64,000 nt of DNA from Marisa cornuarietis. Lineage: Eukaryota > Mollusca > Gastropoda > Architaenioglossa > Ampullariidae. The stretch's first letter is position 1. Every line of letters begins with the position of its first letter. The stretch lies in NCBI GenBank assembly GCA_004794655.1, contig SMMW01000617.1:17946501-18010500 (forward strand), in the 5' to 3' direction. A program made the translations under genes and the position numbers. The notes below the pieces were generated by a model that searched no databases, was not told the origin of the DNA, and worked only from the letters and a program-made list of their open reading frames with translations. Positions 50,379-63,718 of this stretch are shown here, piece by piece.

Positions 50379-51030
50379 TAGACACAAATAGACACATGTA
50401 TACATACAGACATACACGGACACAGGTGTATGCACACACACACACACACACACACTGATATACACAGACACGTGAATACACACAGACATACACAGACATA
50501 CACAGACATAAGTGTATGCACACACACACTGATATAGACAGACACATGAATACACACAGACATACACAGACACAAGTGTATGCACACACACACTAATATA
50601 CACAGATACACGAATGCACACAGACATACACGGATACAAGTGTATGCACACACACACACTGATATACACAGACATATGAATACACACAGACATACACAGA
50701 CATAAGTGTATGCACACACACACACACACACACACACACTGATATACACAGACACATGTATACACACAGACATACACAGACACAAATGTATGCACACACA
50801 CACACACACTGATATACACAGACACATGTATACACACAGACATACACAGACACAAATGTATGCACGCACACTGATATACACAGACACATGAATACACACA
50901 GACATACACAGACATAAGTGTATACAAACGCTGAAATACACAGACACACATGTATGCACACAGAAATACACAAGTACACCAAACAAGTACACACAGGCTC
51001 AGACACAGACACAGACACAAATCAAACAAG
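50345..51030. repeat. CA-rich minisatellite, roughly 60-80-bp unit
   Basis: A variable CA run is followed by TGATATACACAGACA, a CATG(A/T)ATACACACAGACA segment and CATACACAGACA(T/C)AA(A/G)TGTATGCA, repeated about nine times with drifting CA length. The 303-codon minus-strand frame rich in Cys and Val is an artefact of this repeat. Confidence 0.93.
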
Positions 51031-52183
51031 CACTAACACAATCAAATAAGCGTACACAGACGCATGCACACCTGTCCACACACACACATACACCTTACAT
51101 CCAAGGGCAGATACAAATCGCAGATCGATCTGCATTCGACAAGAGAGACTGGCGCAGGCAGTTAACAATTAATAATGCTTTAATTTTTTTTATTGATGAT
51201 ATCGATTCTTTTACTGTGCTAATTCTGGAAGGTTCATCCTGCCAAACCTCTTTCCTCGACTTTCTATCAGTGGCTAAGTGGTCAACAAGCCCTCCCCTCC
51301 TCCCACCACTAAAATAATTCTGCTAACCTCTTCTTCTCTCCCGTCCTCAGCACGTAATTCTCTCCTCTTCCCGCTCCGACAATATTTTTTTGTCCCTACA
51401 TGTAAATCTGTCCTTTGACCTGCTCTCACTAAATCCTCTTTCCTATCTCTGTAGCTCGCTAGACATCTATATATCCACTCCTGAGGTGCGCTTCTTCTCT
51501 TGTGGTCCGTTATCTTGTTCATGTCTTTACTCTCAGTGACATCTGGAAAGTTTATTAACATTTATATTAGAGGGACACTTTAGAGGAATATTTCCGGTGG
51601 CAGTGTATGAAATAACATTCTTATTTAGAAACTCTTTACACTTTTCTATTGAGAAACGGCTGATAATGTTTGTTCACAAGTGTTTAATTTGTTTTTTGTC
51701 AAATGTGATGAGATGAGAAAGAAGCCATAAACATGAGAAAGCCTTACTGTCTCTCTTCTCTTTAACTGTTACTTTACCAACTTTGTCGCCAGAAGGAAAG
51801 GAGATGAGAGGAAAACCCCGTCGTCTTTAATCTTCAGCAGTTACGTGTGTTTTGCATAATGACTGGGCTGAGCGAAGTACAAAGAAGTATTTGTTTTTGA
51901 AATTTTGAGTGACTTCCCTTGCCTTTCTTTCTCCCTCACTCTCTTTCTCTCCCACCCACTCAACACACCCCCCCCCCGACTCCACCCAATGCACACCAAT
52001 CTGTTGTCGAAATATCAGACATTACCACTCAATAAAAAGTGCTAATTAAAAGCTAATTGAAATAAACATGGAAAGGTCTACTTGAATCATGTACCAGTTA
52101 AGCCAATCCTCGGGCTATTGTGATCACGATCTGTTTAATGTGCATTGTGCCGAATGATTGTAAGAGTGTATCGCAAGAGAAAG

Positions 52184-52185
<2 letters not shown>

Positions 52186-52251
<66 letters not shown>
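52186..52251. repeat. (GT)n microsatellite
   Basis: Uninterrupted GT tract of about 33 units. Confidence 0.97.
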
Positions 52252-52252
<1 letters not shown>

Positions 52253-53146
52253 GAGGACTGAAGTTTCTCAGAATTTAGGAAGTGATACTTTGCACTGACC
52301 CAAACCTGCGACTTATAATTAACATGGATGCACTTCCCTGTCCTTTCTCTTGCAGTTCGTCGTTAATGTTGCCAGCCAGAAAAGTTAAACTTAACCAGCA
52401 TCTCTCAGACTTCACGGATATCTTTTTTCCTTTAGTAACATAAGTAGCTAGATAATTAGGCCTGTGTGGATGCCACTCAACACCTACTAACTGAATGATG
52501 TGACCAGGAAACTGATGAAATCCTGAGTAGAAATAATTCACAAACAGTTACACCCTTGGCTTATCCTTTATATACATTTCTGGAAAAGCCAGAAATAAAT
52601 GTTGTCCTACAAGAATGTACATGCCAGAACATGTTCCTTTCTACCTGTCTCATACAAGGAAGTAAGTTGGTACAGTATATCTCAGAACACGGTCTTTCCT
52701 ACCTGTCGAACCTTCTCTTTATATGTGTGTGAGTCTCTCTCTCTCTCACCCGTTATCTCTCTATCATGCACTGTCAGCAACGTGTTGTTGCTATTACATC
52801 ACTCAACGGAAAGGGAGCGCCATTTTTAATACTCTCTTTTAAGTTCGACATTAAGTACGAGTTCACACGAATGCCCTTTGCCGGAGGGGAATCGTCGTAG
52901 TTTTCCTTTCAAATACACGATTGCAGTGAGTCATCACTTGACTCGGGCTTTCAAACCAGCTGGCGCAGCAGCACAGTGTGCGATATATCCAGTAACTATA
53001 ACGAACTTTTCAGGTAGACAAATCATCACTCAGTCTTCTTCACCTCTCAAAAAACATAAGTGAGGAGACGCTAGAGAGAGACTGTGCCGTGCACCAGACA
53101 CGGAATCAAGCAGGTGTTCAGAGATTCGCCCAGTTAACATGTAGAA

Positions 53147-53420
53147 GCGGACAGCCAAGTGATTAGAGACCTGGAGACGTGCGGGTTCGATCCCCGTGTG
53201 GCGCACTAGACCCTCCCCATCCCCCACCCCGTCTATTCAGTTGTCAGAACTGGGTACCTGGCTCCATGGTTGGTTGGGGAAGGTAAGGCAGCGAGGGAGA
53301 GGAGATGTGCACCGCCCTCACATAAAGCTGACCCCGAGAAAAGTGAGGTCTCTAACACCTCATTCCATAAAGACCTGAAAGAGGTTAGGGGACGACCTTT
53401 ACTTTTACTTCACCTAATTA
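53147..53420 (+). mobile_element. tRNA-derived SINE, copy 1
   Basis: The head resembles a tRNA: AGCCAAGTGATTAGAGAC as an A-box-like part and GGTTCGATCCC at 53184-53194 as a B box. The tRNA-unrelated body contains GGGTACCTGGCTC and CCCCGAGAAAAGTGAGG, then TCTAACACCTC. The copy at 61416-61670 has the same parts in the same order, which identifies a dispersed family. It is not a functional tRNA gene, since no complete cloverleaf can be drawn. Confidence 0.82.
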
Positions 53421-54775
53421 ACAAATGATCTCAGCTCTCCCGTGGACTGTAGCCTTAACAATGTAAATGTATCCATGTTTGTGTTGTTGATGTCTGTATC
53501 TGGTGATGGACTTGTGTGTGTCGAGAACGGAAAGGAAGAGAGAGCTTTATCCAGTGATTAGAAAAGAAATTGCACCCCACTAGATCTTCAAACACATAAA
53601 GAGGCTTAGCCATCGTAAGAGGGACAAATCCAAATGCAATTTTGAACACGAGATGAGTAGGTAAAGTCTCTGACATCCAAACACGTGCACGCAGATGCTA
53701 TAAGTCTTGCGCATTGCTAAATCAATGTGATGTCCGTCTTAATCGTGACAGCCTTCCCCTTGATCTCTGTTTCTCCCCCTCATCTTTACTTCTTCTCTCC
53801 TCCCCGCCCGAAAAAAAAAACAGAAATATGGGAAATAAAGGGGGAGGGTTTGTCCATAAGGCTGTATATTACTGCTGTGCGTCTTTTGGCTTTGATCGTC
53901 GCGCAAAATTTCGGAAATCCCGTGTCGCGGCTCACACTCTACTTCTCTTCCTTCCACCCTATTCTGTCAGCATGAAAGCAGCCGTCACACCTGTCAACGT
54001 CCACCCGGTGTGACAGGTGACAAGAGCTGCGTTTATTGCGCCATACTCATGTCGTCCCTCGCACTCTCACAGTCTCCCCCCACCCCACGACATCCACCCA
54101 CCCACGTGACCAGAAAGACCTGCCGATGACTCATCGTTTCCTCGCCCCAGCTTCCGTTTCCGTCCATTGCTTCTTCCCTCTCTTTCCTTCGACCCCTATC
54201 ATTACTGTTCCTGTTCTATCCCCCTCCCCCAACCCGCACCCCCTTGATCTGTAGCCCTCCTCCCGTCACGTCATCCACATTTCTGTGCGCATGCGTGTCA
54301 AGTCCGACTCATTTCCGAAAATCTTGATGGCCTAAGACAAGGTGGAGATGATCCCATTATCTTGCTTTCTTTTCAATATCGGTCGAGAGCAGCTTACACA
54401 TCAACCCCGAACTACGGCAACAACCTGGTGGTGAAGTCAGCAAGGACTATGGCCATATGATGACATAAGCTCACATTCGTCGACCTTTGCCCTCTGATGG
54501 CAACACAGAGCGACTTGTGCCTACGTGATGCTTAAGTAGTGCTTTACTGTTTAATAGTGTTATTTATCCATTTTTTTTGTCTTACTAAAGAGTCACTTAA
54601 GTCTTTTAACTCGTGGGATGTTTAAATGAAAACTGTTATGCGCAAGTAACAAATTTAAAGGACCAGTGGGATGCATTTTTTTCAACTAATGATTGGGTAA
54701 GCTCAGTGACATTATGTCTGCACACAGCTACACCTAGTTAACATATGGTAGAAGCTGTCCCATTGGCTAAATTAG

Positions 54776-54962
54776 AGAGTTTGAGATCCACGACGCGTAG
54801 GGAGACGTGTGCGGCAACGAGAACGGCGAGCCTCTAAGCCTATCCGTTGTGAGAAAGCGATTGGTTGGCTTTTGTGGATGTGATGATGTAGAGCCCAAAT
54901 TCCCGTGACGCTACAGGTTGCCGCTCCCGCACGCGTCGTGCGAGCGCTGAATCTCAAACTCT
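54776..54962. mobile_element. MITE-like element with AGAGTTTGAGAT inverted ends
   Basis: AGAGTTTGAGAT at 54776-54787 is matched by its exact complement at 54951-54962. Further in, ACGACGCGT and GGCAAC on the left are also mirrored on the right with a small offset. It is 187 bp long with no open frame, and the inner arms are GC-rich. No certain target-site duplication is seen, so class is open. Confidence 0.68.
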
Positions 54963-56030
54963 ATATTATTGACAATGAAAACGTGTACAATCCTGACGTC
55001 TATGTTGTTGACTTTGACAAGTGCATAGAGACACTTGTAACAGTGTAGCTTGAGAACGAGAGGGGGACAGATTGGAGAAAAAATGTCTTACACTAGCTTC
55101 ATCCAATCATTAGAGAAAAAATTGCACAAACGTCAACAACGGAACAAATTGGGTCTTATTTCGACTGGAAAATTGGGTATAAAATCCTTCCTATCTTTAT
55201 GTAGACAACTGTGCACCGCCTGTCGGAGTGTACTAGGTTACATTTCTGTGACTATCAAACTGATTTACATCTTCAGAAATAAAGTTGTAAATGTCGACTA
55301 CAACAGTTCATGTAGAAGACTGATTTGTCCTGTAAACAAAAAAGTAGTATAAATATAAAAATAGTAAACACACACGTACAACATACATAACACACATTGT
55401 GAGAACAGAGCTTCCTTCTCAAACGCGCGCACGCACACACACACACACACCATGTACGCACCTGCTCACCCCGTCTCGCAATTGCACTCATGTTTATATC
55501 TGCCAAATGCTTTCATAATCTACACAAAATGTTACTTCAGCATGGTGCGTGATCTACGATCCTGTAAAATACCGCGAGAAGCTGAACCTTCCCACACTCT
55601 GACCTTTCCCCACAATTTCGAGAGTGACCTCCGTGGGTTCTCTACTCCCTACTCTCACTTTATTTATGATTACAAACACACATCGGAAGAATATTAACGT
55701 TACTTTTTGTTTAGAAGTTTCCTCTTTTGTAATCTGCGAGGAAAAACAACAAATCCTGTGTCTTTATTGAAGAAAAGGAAATTGTCAGTAGCACAACCTC
55801 ATCCATAACTACAAAATAATGATGGGTATTTCCCAAGGACTTTCCGCCAAGATAGAAAAACAACAGCCTGACAAAAACAGTTGACAAGTGAGATTAATTA
55901 ATTGGAAGGGGCTGGATGAATGAATTGTCTCTATTATGCCACTTGTTTGTATACATGTAGGTGCGCGTGCATGTTTGTGAGCATGTCAGCTTGTGTGTCG
56001 AGTCTTTGTGCTGTCAAGTGCATATGTTTA

Positions 56031-56032
<2 letters not shown>

Positions 56033-56089
<57 letters not shown>
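56033..56089. repeat. (TG)n microsatellite
   Basis: Uninterrupted TG tract of about 28 units. Confidence 0.97.
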
Positions 56090-56091
<2 letters not shown>

Positions 56092-57133
56092 GGGGAAATG
56101 GTGTGCGCTCGTGTTTCGCTTTCAATCACCAAAAATAGAAACTGTTTCCGAGAATCGCGCGCATGAGACCGGAACACCGAGACGTTTAACGGGTTGTGAC
56201 AAAGCAGAACCCAGGTGAATCTTCAAGAAGGTGGGGAAAACCCCAACGCCGTGATGTCACATGAACGTAGGTGTAAGAGTCTGTGTGCGGGTCTCGAGAC
56301 TTGCAGAAGACAAATTGCTTATGCCTCTTCTATCGTGTAACAAGAGGTAAAGGGACGTCACCACGACAGTGATTATGCCCCTTGAAGAGACAGTAGAGGC
56401 TCGTCATTTTTTCCCTCCCTTTTACATGATCTGGTACCATGACAACCAGGATGTTATTTTTACACGCGCTGTAACTCATACGGGGCGTTAGCAGCTCTCC
56501 TATGTCTTCTCATCTTCATTTGCATTCGCTGAGACGCAGATTGTGAGGTGGTCCATGCCCAGGCTGTTCACCTCAAAATCTCATTAATCTTTCTGATTAC
56601 AAGTCGTCACGATGTGGAGAAATGCATGTTCGTGGAATTAGTTACTGACTCCAGGAATAACTGGCAACATCTTTCGTCTATGTCAGAAACCAGGTGTCGC
56701 TGCAAGTCCCTATGTGGAGGCGGAAGGGTCAAGCCAAGCACGAGATGCGAGCGCAGCACGTGATGAAGAATGCGCCACTCAGTACCTGGACGTGGGTGGC
56801 AAAAACAGGTCACAGAGATCCCTCCGGTCTCGTTCACTCACTCTCTTTCTCTTGCTATGTCTCTGTAATATAACTGCTTATTTCTATAACTTTATCCCCT
56901 CTTAGAAGGTTTTCATTTTTACCAAAAATGAATATGCAACAGGTAAGTAAAGATGCAAAAGTTTCGGCAAATAAATCAAAAATTAGATAAACAAATAACA
57001 TCTTTGCAGCAATCCTACCAGCACACAGAGTGTTTGCAGGTTCTGTTCAATAGTTTACCACTGCCAAGCAGAGTGCTTGAGTGACAAGCACTCCGTAAAC
57101 TGAGGTCGTATAGTCATCTGCTACTTTCAATCT

Positions 57134-57300
57134 TCCTGAGTGGCGAGGTCCGGTGTCGTAGGGGCTAGCGCCTGTCACCAATACGGTGAGGATTGTCTGC
57201 TCTAGGTTCACATCTCGTCTTGTGCTATTTTTTTTTCTAAATGTGCCATCTCTTTATAGGGCTGGCTGCTTTGCACTGATATGGCCTTAGTAACACAACA
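57134..57300 (+). mobile_element. Possible second SINE type
   Basis: A tRNA-like head (GTCGTAGGGGCTAGCGCCTG, then GGTTCACATC as a degenerate B box at 57205-57214) is followed by a T run and GGGCTGGCTGCTTTGCA. The body differs from the 53.1/61.4-kb family. Only one copy is visible, so support is moderate. Confidence 0.5.
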
Positions 57301-59564
57301 ATACTCTTCTCCTGAGTGAGATTTCTAGTGAAGTTGTGGCAAGTAATCCTCGCTTGCAGTACACAACACTTTCAGAAGTGACTATAGGGCTATAGGGAAT
57401 GAGACCATGAAATCAAGATAGACAAATTATCCTTTTGTAAGACTTGTGCGCATCGCAAAGCTTTTATCATGCATTCCTCTATAGGAGAACAAGTATATCT
57501 GGAGGTTTGTGAACTACAAGGAGCCTTTTTACTTGCAAGTTAAAGATGTTCTGTATGGCAGGGAGACAGTATATTAAGTATTTGTTTGTCCAGGCGTTAA
57601 TTGCAATAAGTTTTCACAGGTCACGAAAGCACTTGAAGAATGCCATAAACCCTCTTAATCAATGGCCAATTGGAGTTTTGAGGTATGTTATGAAACGGAC
57701 TGAATTTTCCAAGACTGGATTTGTGAACACAAAAGTGGTTTAAACCCCGCTCACAATGTACGAAGTACACCCTCAGAAACTGCGTCAGTGTGGCCCTGCA
57801 CACCTACTAAACCTATCATTAAACCATGGACAGAACAAAGGTCTGAACCTATGTATCAAAGGAAGATGTTTTAAGAAATAAGAATACGACGGGAGTTTGT
57901 GTACTGTGATGCTGAAATAAACAAATGTCAAACTTATTGTGAGTTACTGTAATACTGACAAAGCACATGACCGAACATGCTTCACACTTTGCTGTGGTTT
58001 TTTTTTTTTGGAGGGGGGGCGGGGGAGGGGAGACTGGGGTATAAACTACGCCTTGTGTGATGTAGGCTGAACGATATCGTTTGATCTACCAAGTACCTCA
58101 ACTGGCGACTGGCTTATGTAAGTGGCGTGTATGAGTTAGTTCCCCTTAGTTGGCAGGGGCTGGACCGTCTCGAGCTGCACGCCCCTCTGCAGAATTATTT
58201 TTCTTCACTCATGATCAGTTAGGTCAGAGTGCGTATAGAGGGATACCCTACACCACAGGACTAATTGCATTCCAAAGTCTTCTCAACAAAGACATAATTT
58301 TCAGGAGAAAGAGATCGTCCGTCGAGGTGGTATAACACACACATATATATATATATATATATGAAGAAGGCTATGTATCATGCGACAAAAAAGCTCAGAC
58401 ACAATCTGTTCATGGCAGCAAACGCATCTTTGATCTAGTAGCCCCAACATGATATCCTTTTATCAAAATAACTAATTCCAAGGTGTTGTTACAGAGGAAG
58501 GAACCAAAGAACTGCGAACAGCCGATAGTAACTTTGTGGTGTACTGGTAGCAAGAAATTTCCTTCTCTTTATTTGTTTCTTTCTTATTTCTCTTCTCTGT
58601 GAAAACCATCATTATTTGTTAAACACTAATTTACGGCAAATTTTCACAGCATGAAATATTTACAACATTCAACCCCCCCCCAAAAAAAAAATGTATTCAG
58701 GAGTATAAACAACATTGATACATTTGAGATCTATCCCTGTGAAATATGTTAGTGAGTGTGTTATGATATTGTAACTGCACTATTGCCTTCGAAGCAGCAA
58801 ATATCATCCACGTCATATTAACAGTTGACTGACAGCAGTTTTTTTTCTCCAAGTCTAGCAGGAAAGGGGTTTTTACTATTTGCTGGCTTCTTTTGTAGAC
58901 TGACCCCGACCATGCCAAGTAGGACGCGACGTCCATGTAAGTATAGAGTCAGTGATAATTATAGATCGCGTGACAGGTGGAGTGGAACGGTGCACTGTGG
59001 CACCCAAACGCTGTCAGTCTCTTAATCCTGCTGCACCAAGCGGTGTTGTTGTTTTCCTTGTTTACCTCAACGTTCTAAGCTTGTCGCCGAAACCCCCCTC
59101 TTCTTGAGACAACCCTCCTCCAAAACCACATCATTTAACCGAACCAGATCCGGCGTAAAGGTCATCACTCGTTATCGTCGCCTCCTTTTCGTTTTCTAGG
59201 TGGTGCTAAGAATGTTGTTGTGGTAGAAGGAAAACTCAGCGTTGACACCCAAGGAAAAAGCTTTCGACACGCATCCACACGCCTTCTTCAGCATCTAAAA
59301 GCGAAGTGGCTGGTGTTTGTGGTTGCCATTTGTGAGGTTTGTTGCAGGTGAGAAAGACAGCGATAAACACCGAGCTTGAAGCGATAAATAACGTGATGTA
59401 ACAGTGATAAATAGAGTAAACTGTCAGATATTACAGTATGAAATGACAGCAATAATTATCCTGAACTGACAGCGATAAGCAAAGTGAATTTTCCACCATA
59501 AACACAGCAGCAGTGACCTGAGGAGGAGGAGAGACCAGTCGCAAGGTTGGCAGGTCGGTTCATC

Positions 59565-59645
59565 ATGGACAGAACGGATCGCAGTACTTCACCTGCAGCA
59601 CTGACGAGACTTCTGGTCATTGTATTTGGCCTCACCTGTTTCCAG
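59565..59645 (+). CDS. Plus ligand exon 1: signal peptide
   Basis: Encodes MDRTDRSTSPAALTR and a hydrophobic LLVIVFGLTCFQ; donor CCAG|GTATGA at phase 0. The start context has A at -3 and G at +4. The end in Gln before Val-Val of exon 2 mirrors the minus gene. Confidence 0.85.
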
Positions 59646-59837
59646 GTATGAAAACGCACTATCACTTTCTAGTACTAGAAGCCCGTAAGAAGCAAAATCA
59701 CCAGTTAAAGACGGACATACACACGTATACACACATACATCCAGACAGAGAGAGAGAGGATCCCTCCTGTTCCCAATACCATTGAGTTAGAACGTCTAAA
59801 ATACTTTATCTGAATCGACTCTCTATGTCGCACTTGA

Positions 59838-59910
<73 letters not shown>

Positions 59911-62900
59911 CATGCAGGAGTCGATAGTTGAAGAAAGAGAAACGTGCGTACACATGGTTGTTACAAGCCAGACCACAGTATAAACTACAATGCCGAATGT
60001 AGTAATGTAAAAATATGTCGTCTCTTGGCTACACTGGCGAGTGTTAAATGATATAGGTAGGACTTTTGGCACCACAATGGCAGCTTAGCAGTCGGCATTG
60101 ACAGTATAGAAACATATTTACTCGGTTATATTTAGAACAGAGCTCAAACTCAACGCTCAGTAGGATTGTACTGCAGGTGTTGACAACTCTTGTCCCGTTT
60201 CAAAACGTGTCGTCTATGAAGCTACAGTTATTAGGCAGACCTGTTGGCAGACGACCAAACTGGGCATGAGGTGCATGAAAAATGTACAAACATAATAACA
60301 CACGAACATGGACACATGTTTATTATCTGTACGTCAACAGGTGTGTATGGTGCTTGTGTGACCGCGGGTGTGTACAATCGCATGATGCCTGCACGCATGT
60401 CTTTATCTGCACCAATCCGCAAATGTCGGGATGTATGTCCTTCCTTGTTGATAGTTTGTTTTTGGACTTTATATACTTTTCCTGCACTTGTAACATCTCA
60501 TTGTTTTCAAATGCCTTCACTTATTGTGTACTTAAGGTTGTCCAGGGCAATGGTGTAGTGGAGGTCAAGGCCATTCGCTACAGCTCGTCATGCTCCGACA
60601 ACTTATTTTTTTCCACACAATGTGACACCTACTTTCAGTTTTGCCTCAAGAAACCACAAAGGTACTTTTCTTTTTATTCTGTGCATCCTTACCTTTTCCC
60701 TCGTTAATATTTTTTTTTACACATTTGAAGTCCCAAAGGTGTTGTTTTTTTCTTTCTTTCTTCCTTTCATATTTTTTTCGTTCCTTTTGTTTAATCTTGC
60801 TTTTTTAGGCACATCCTGCCTTTTTTGTTTCCTTTGTTCAAGCAATGTCTCTCTTTCTTTTACACATTCTTTTATCTCTATTTTCTCTCTCTTTGTCATT
60901 TGTCATTCGTTTGTGCTTGTCACTCGTCTGTGCGCTGACTAGCAAAGGAGAACACTGTTATAGATAAGGTATAACTACGCTGAATTATTTCACATCACGT
61001 GTGACTGATGTGTTGAAAAATAAAAAGAAATGAAGGGTCAGGGTACGGGTGGAGGAAAAAGTAATGCGCGATGTGCACTTCTGGGGCCAGTTGCACAACA
61101 CATTTCTAATTTTAAACACTTTTAGGCCTTAACTCTATTAAGATAATTAGTTTGAAGTAAACACCACAATTTTATAATTTTTAAAACTAAAACTGCTTTA
61201 TGTATGATAAAGTTGTTTAAGTCTGACTTTCCGCCCTGTCAGTACAATATTTTGTATGCTTTTCTGCAAAGAATCAAAATGGCTTAGAAGAGATTTTGCC
61301 TCTTTAGAACACTTTTAAGGTTTAGAAACTTGTTGTGCAACTAGCCCCTGGGCAAGGTTCATACATATAATTTATCTTTTCTTTCTCTCCTTCCGTCCTT
61401 CCTTTTCTTATTTGTGGAGATGGGTAACAATTTCATTAGTAGAGCACTGGCGTTCGAGGAGAGTGGCGCGCCGGTTCGAGACCCGTGTGGTGCAGAAAAC
61501 TTTTCCCAGTTGATCCAGCTGGTGTAGATGGGTACCTGACTCGATGCAGGGTTGGCAAACGCGAGGAGGTGAGCACCACCCTCGCGTCAAACTGGCCCCG
61601 AGAAAAGTGAGGACTCTAACACCTCCCTCCACCATCCTCAACGATCTTTAAAAAAAATTAAAGAAAGAAAGAAAAAAGGTTGATGATGATCTTTACCTTC
61701 TTATGTATTCTGTTGTTTCCAGCCCCTCTGATTCTCTAAGTAGCTGTGACTACGGCAGTTATGGGCCAACGTCGCATTATGAAGACCAGAACAACATCGA
61801 CTTCTCGCAAGCGACGAGGTTTGCTGGCGGAATCGCCAATCCTATGAAGTTTGAAGTCAAAAGATTTGAGGTTCGCTTTAGATGTTTTTGTTGATTTTCT
61901 CTTTCTTCTACGTAACTTATTTATGACCACTCTAGTGGTTGTTTTGCTGCTGGTCTTTTTTCCTGGCATTCATTCTGTCTTCCGTACCTATTTTCTTTCC
62001 TTCTTTTGTCATTCAAACTTTCGTCCGTTCATTTTTCCCTTCTAATTTTTTCTTTTCTCTTTTTTGTTCTTTGTAAAGTATATTGCTTCATATTTACTGT
62101 CATGACATTTCATACTGCTGTATTATCGCCAGTTTACAACTGTAAATCACTGATCTGAACACTTGTAAATGTTTGTGCTAGGGTTCTGGGCTAAAGCTCG
62201 TGATCAGAGTCATGGATGATGAGTTCTGGCAGGCAGACGAGCACCTGGTTTGGCTGACCAGCATCTTCAGTCACACCCCCGCTGTCTCCGAAACCGCCAG
62301 TCGTTGGTCTAGCACCTTCAGGGCCTCCAGCGGTAGTTACACGTGAGTAGCTTTCCACAAATTTCCCCACATCTCATCGACATTGCAGCGGCAGGACAGG
62401 TAGGGCTTGTGAACGAGAAAAAGGAAAAGACTGTTGGATCACTATCGTCAACTGTTTTATACATTACAGTCTAAACGGAATGACTGCTCTGAAATTTTAC
62501 CCTGGAAATTACGATTGCGTTTATGTAAAAATAAATTCAATAAACACAAAGAAAGCTGTACAACTGGTATCTACACCGTTAGCTGTACATGACCCGTTAG
62601 AGGATTTTTTTGTGATAATTATTCTTATTTATGGCTTAGACTTGATTCTATTAAAGACTTTCGAGTGTCGACCGCTACCCTGTCCCCTACTTCGCATTTA
62701 CACACTACACCCGAAATGCTTGGTCTCTACAATGGTCATCATAAGAGCTGGGCTGCTGGACGATAGCAATCAACATTTCGGGAGTTTTTTTTTTCAAATC
62801 TTGGCAACAAAGATCCTTTTAGACGACTAAGCAAGTGATGATATGTGGAGTTATTCTTTTTAACACACGTCATAAACGTTTATGATTTTTCAATACTTAG

Positions 62901-63630
62901 TTAAATAAAACAAGGTAAATTATTTTTCATTTGAGATTTCTCTTCCTTGATGTTACAAAGGCACGCCATTGTGCTCACAATGTTTGGCGCAGTGAGTAAT
63001 CTTTTCTGAAAATTTTAACTATTTTTCTGTTCTAAGCAAATGGTGAAAACACAAGATTAAATTGTAACTAGCGGTCTTGTAACACGTTGTGGTGAACTTA
63101 CAGTTTCCAGTTCCAGTTCCGGTGTTACTGTATGTTGAACTACTACTCACCATCTTGCGATGTCTACTGTGTGGCACAAGACAACTACAGCGGCCATTAC
63201 ACCTGTAACCAGGCAACAGGCGCTAAAGTGTGCATGGCAGGTAGGTAATGTGTCCTGGACACAGACAGAGTATATCCTAGTTACCACAAGAAGGGGCGTG
63301 ACGTGTATAAAGCCTACGTCCCGATCACGTCAGTACAACGTTGACATCAAAAGGCGAAAAACTGACGTTGACCTTGTACTTTAAAAAATATTTTAATTAG
63401 CTATCGTCAAAAGATTAATACTTCAGGCGATAACATGATCAGATTGGGATAAGAATCGTAATCGTTTTGTTATGTATGATTTCATGGAGTTGTTTTTTCT
63501 ATTTATTCTTTAAGACTCAGAGTGATTTGAAATGCAAAGAAAGAGTTCAAATATGAAAATATAATGTGTCACAACATAGGGTAGTAGTAAGGTCATCAAG
63601 TCCACGGCCAGTCTGAGAGCTGGGAGTGTG

Positions 63631-63718
<88 letters not shown>

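Larger units (their letters stand above)
49111..59564. other. Interval between two divergent ligand genes (10.5 kb)
   Basis: It separates the start codons of the head-to-head Delta-like genes, so both promoters must lie here or in unseen non-coding first exons. The first 500 bases (49111-49620) are richer in G+C and CpG than the surroundings and are the natural place for the minus-gene promoter or 5' UTR. I see no clear TATA box. It otherwise holds minisatellites, SINE-like copies and a MITE-like element. No other gene is recognised. Confidence 0.6.

Noticed and set aside
50118..51029. 303-codon Cys/Val-rich minus-strand frame
   Set aside because: It is translation of a CA-rich minisatellite; all six frames are low complexity there.
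53147..53220. tRNA gene
   Set aside because: It has A- and B-box-like parts, but no full cloverleaf, and the same head plus body recurs at 61.4 kb; it is a SINE.
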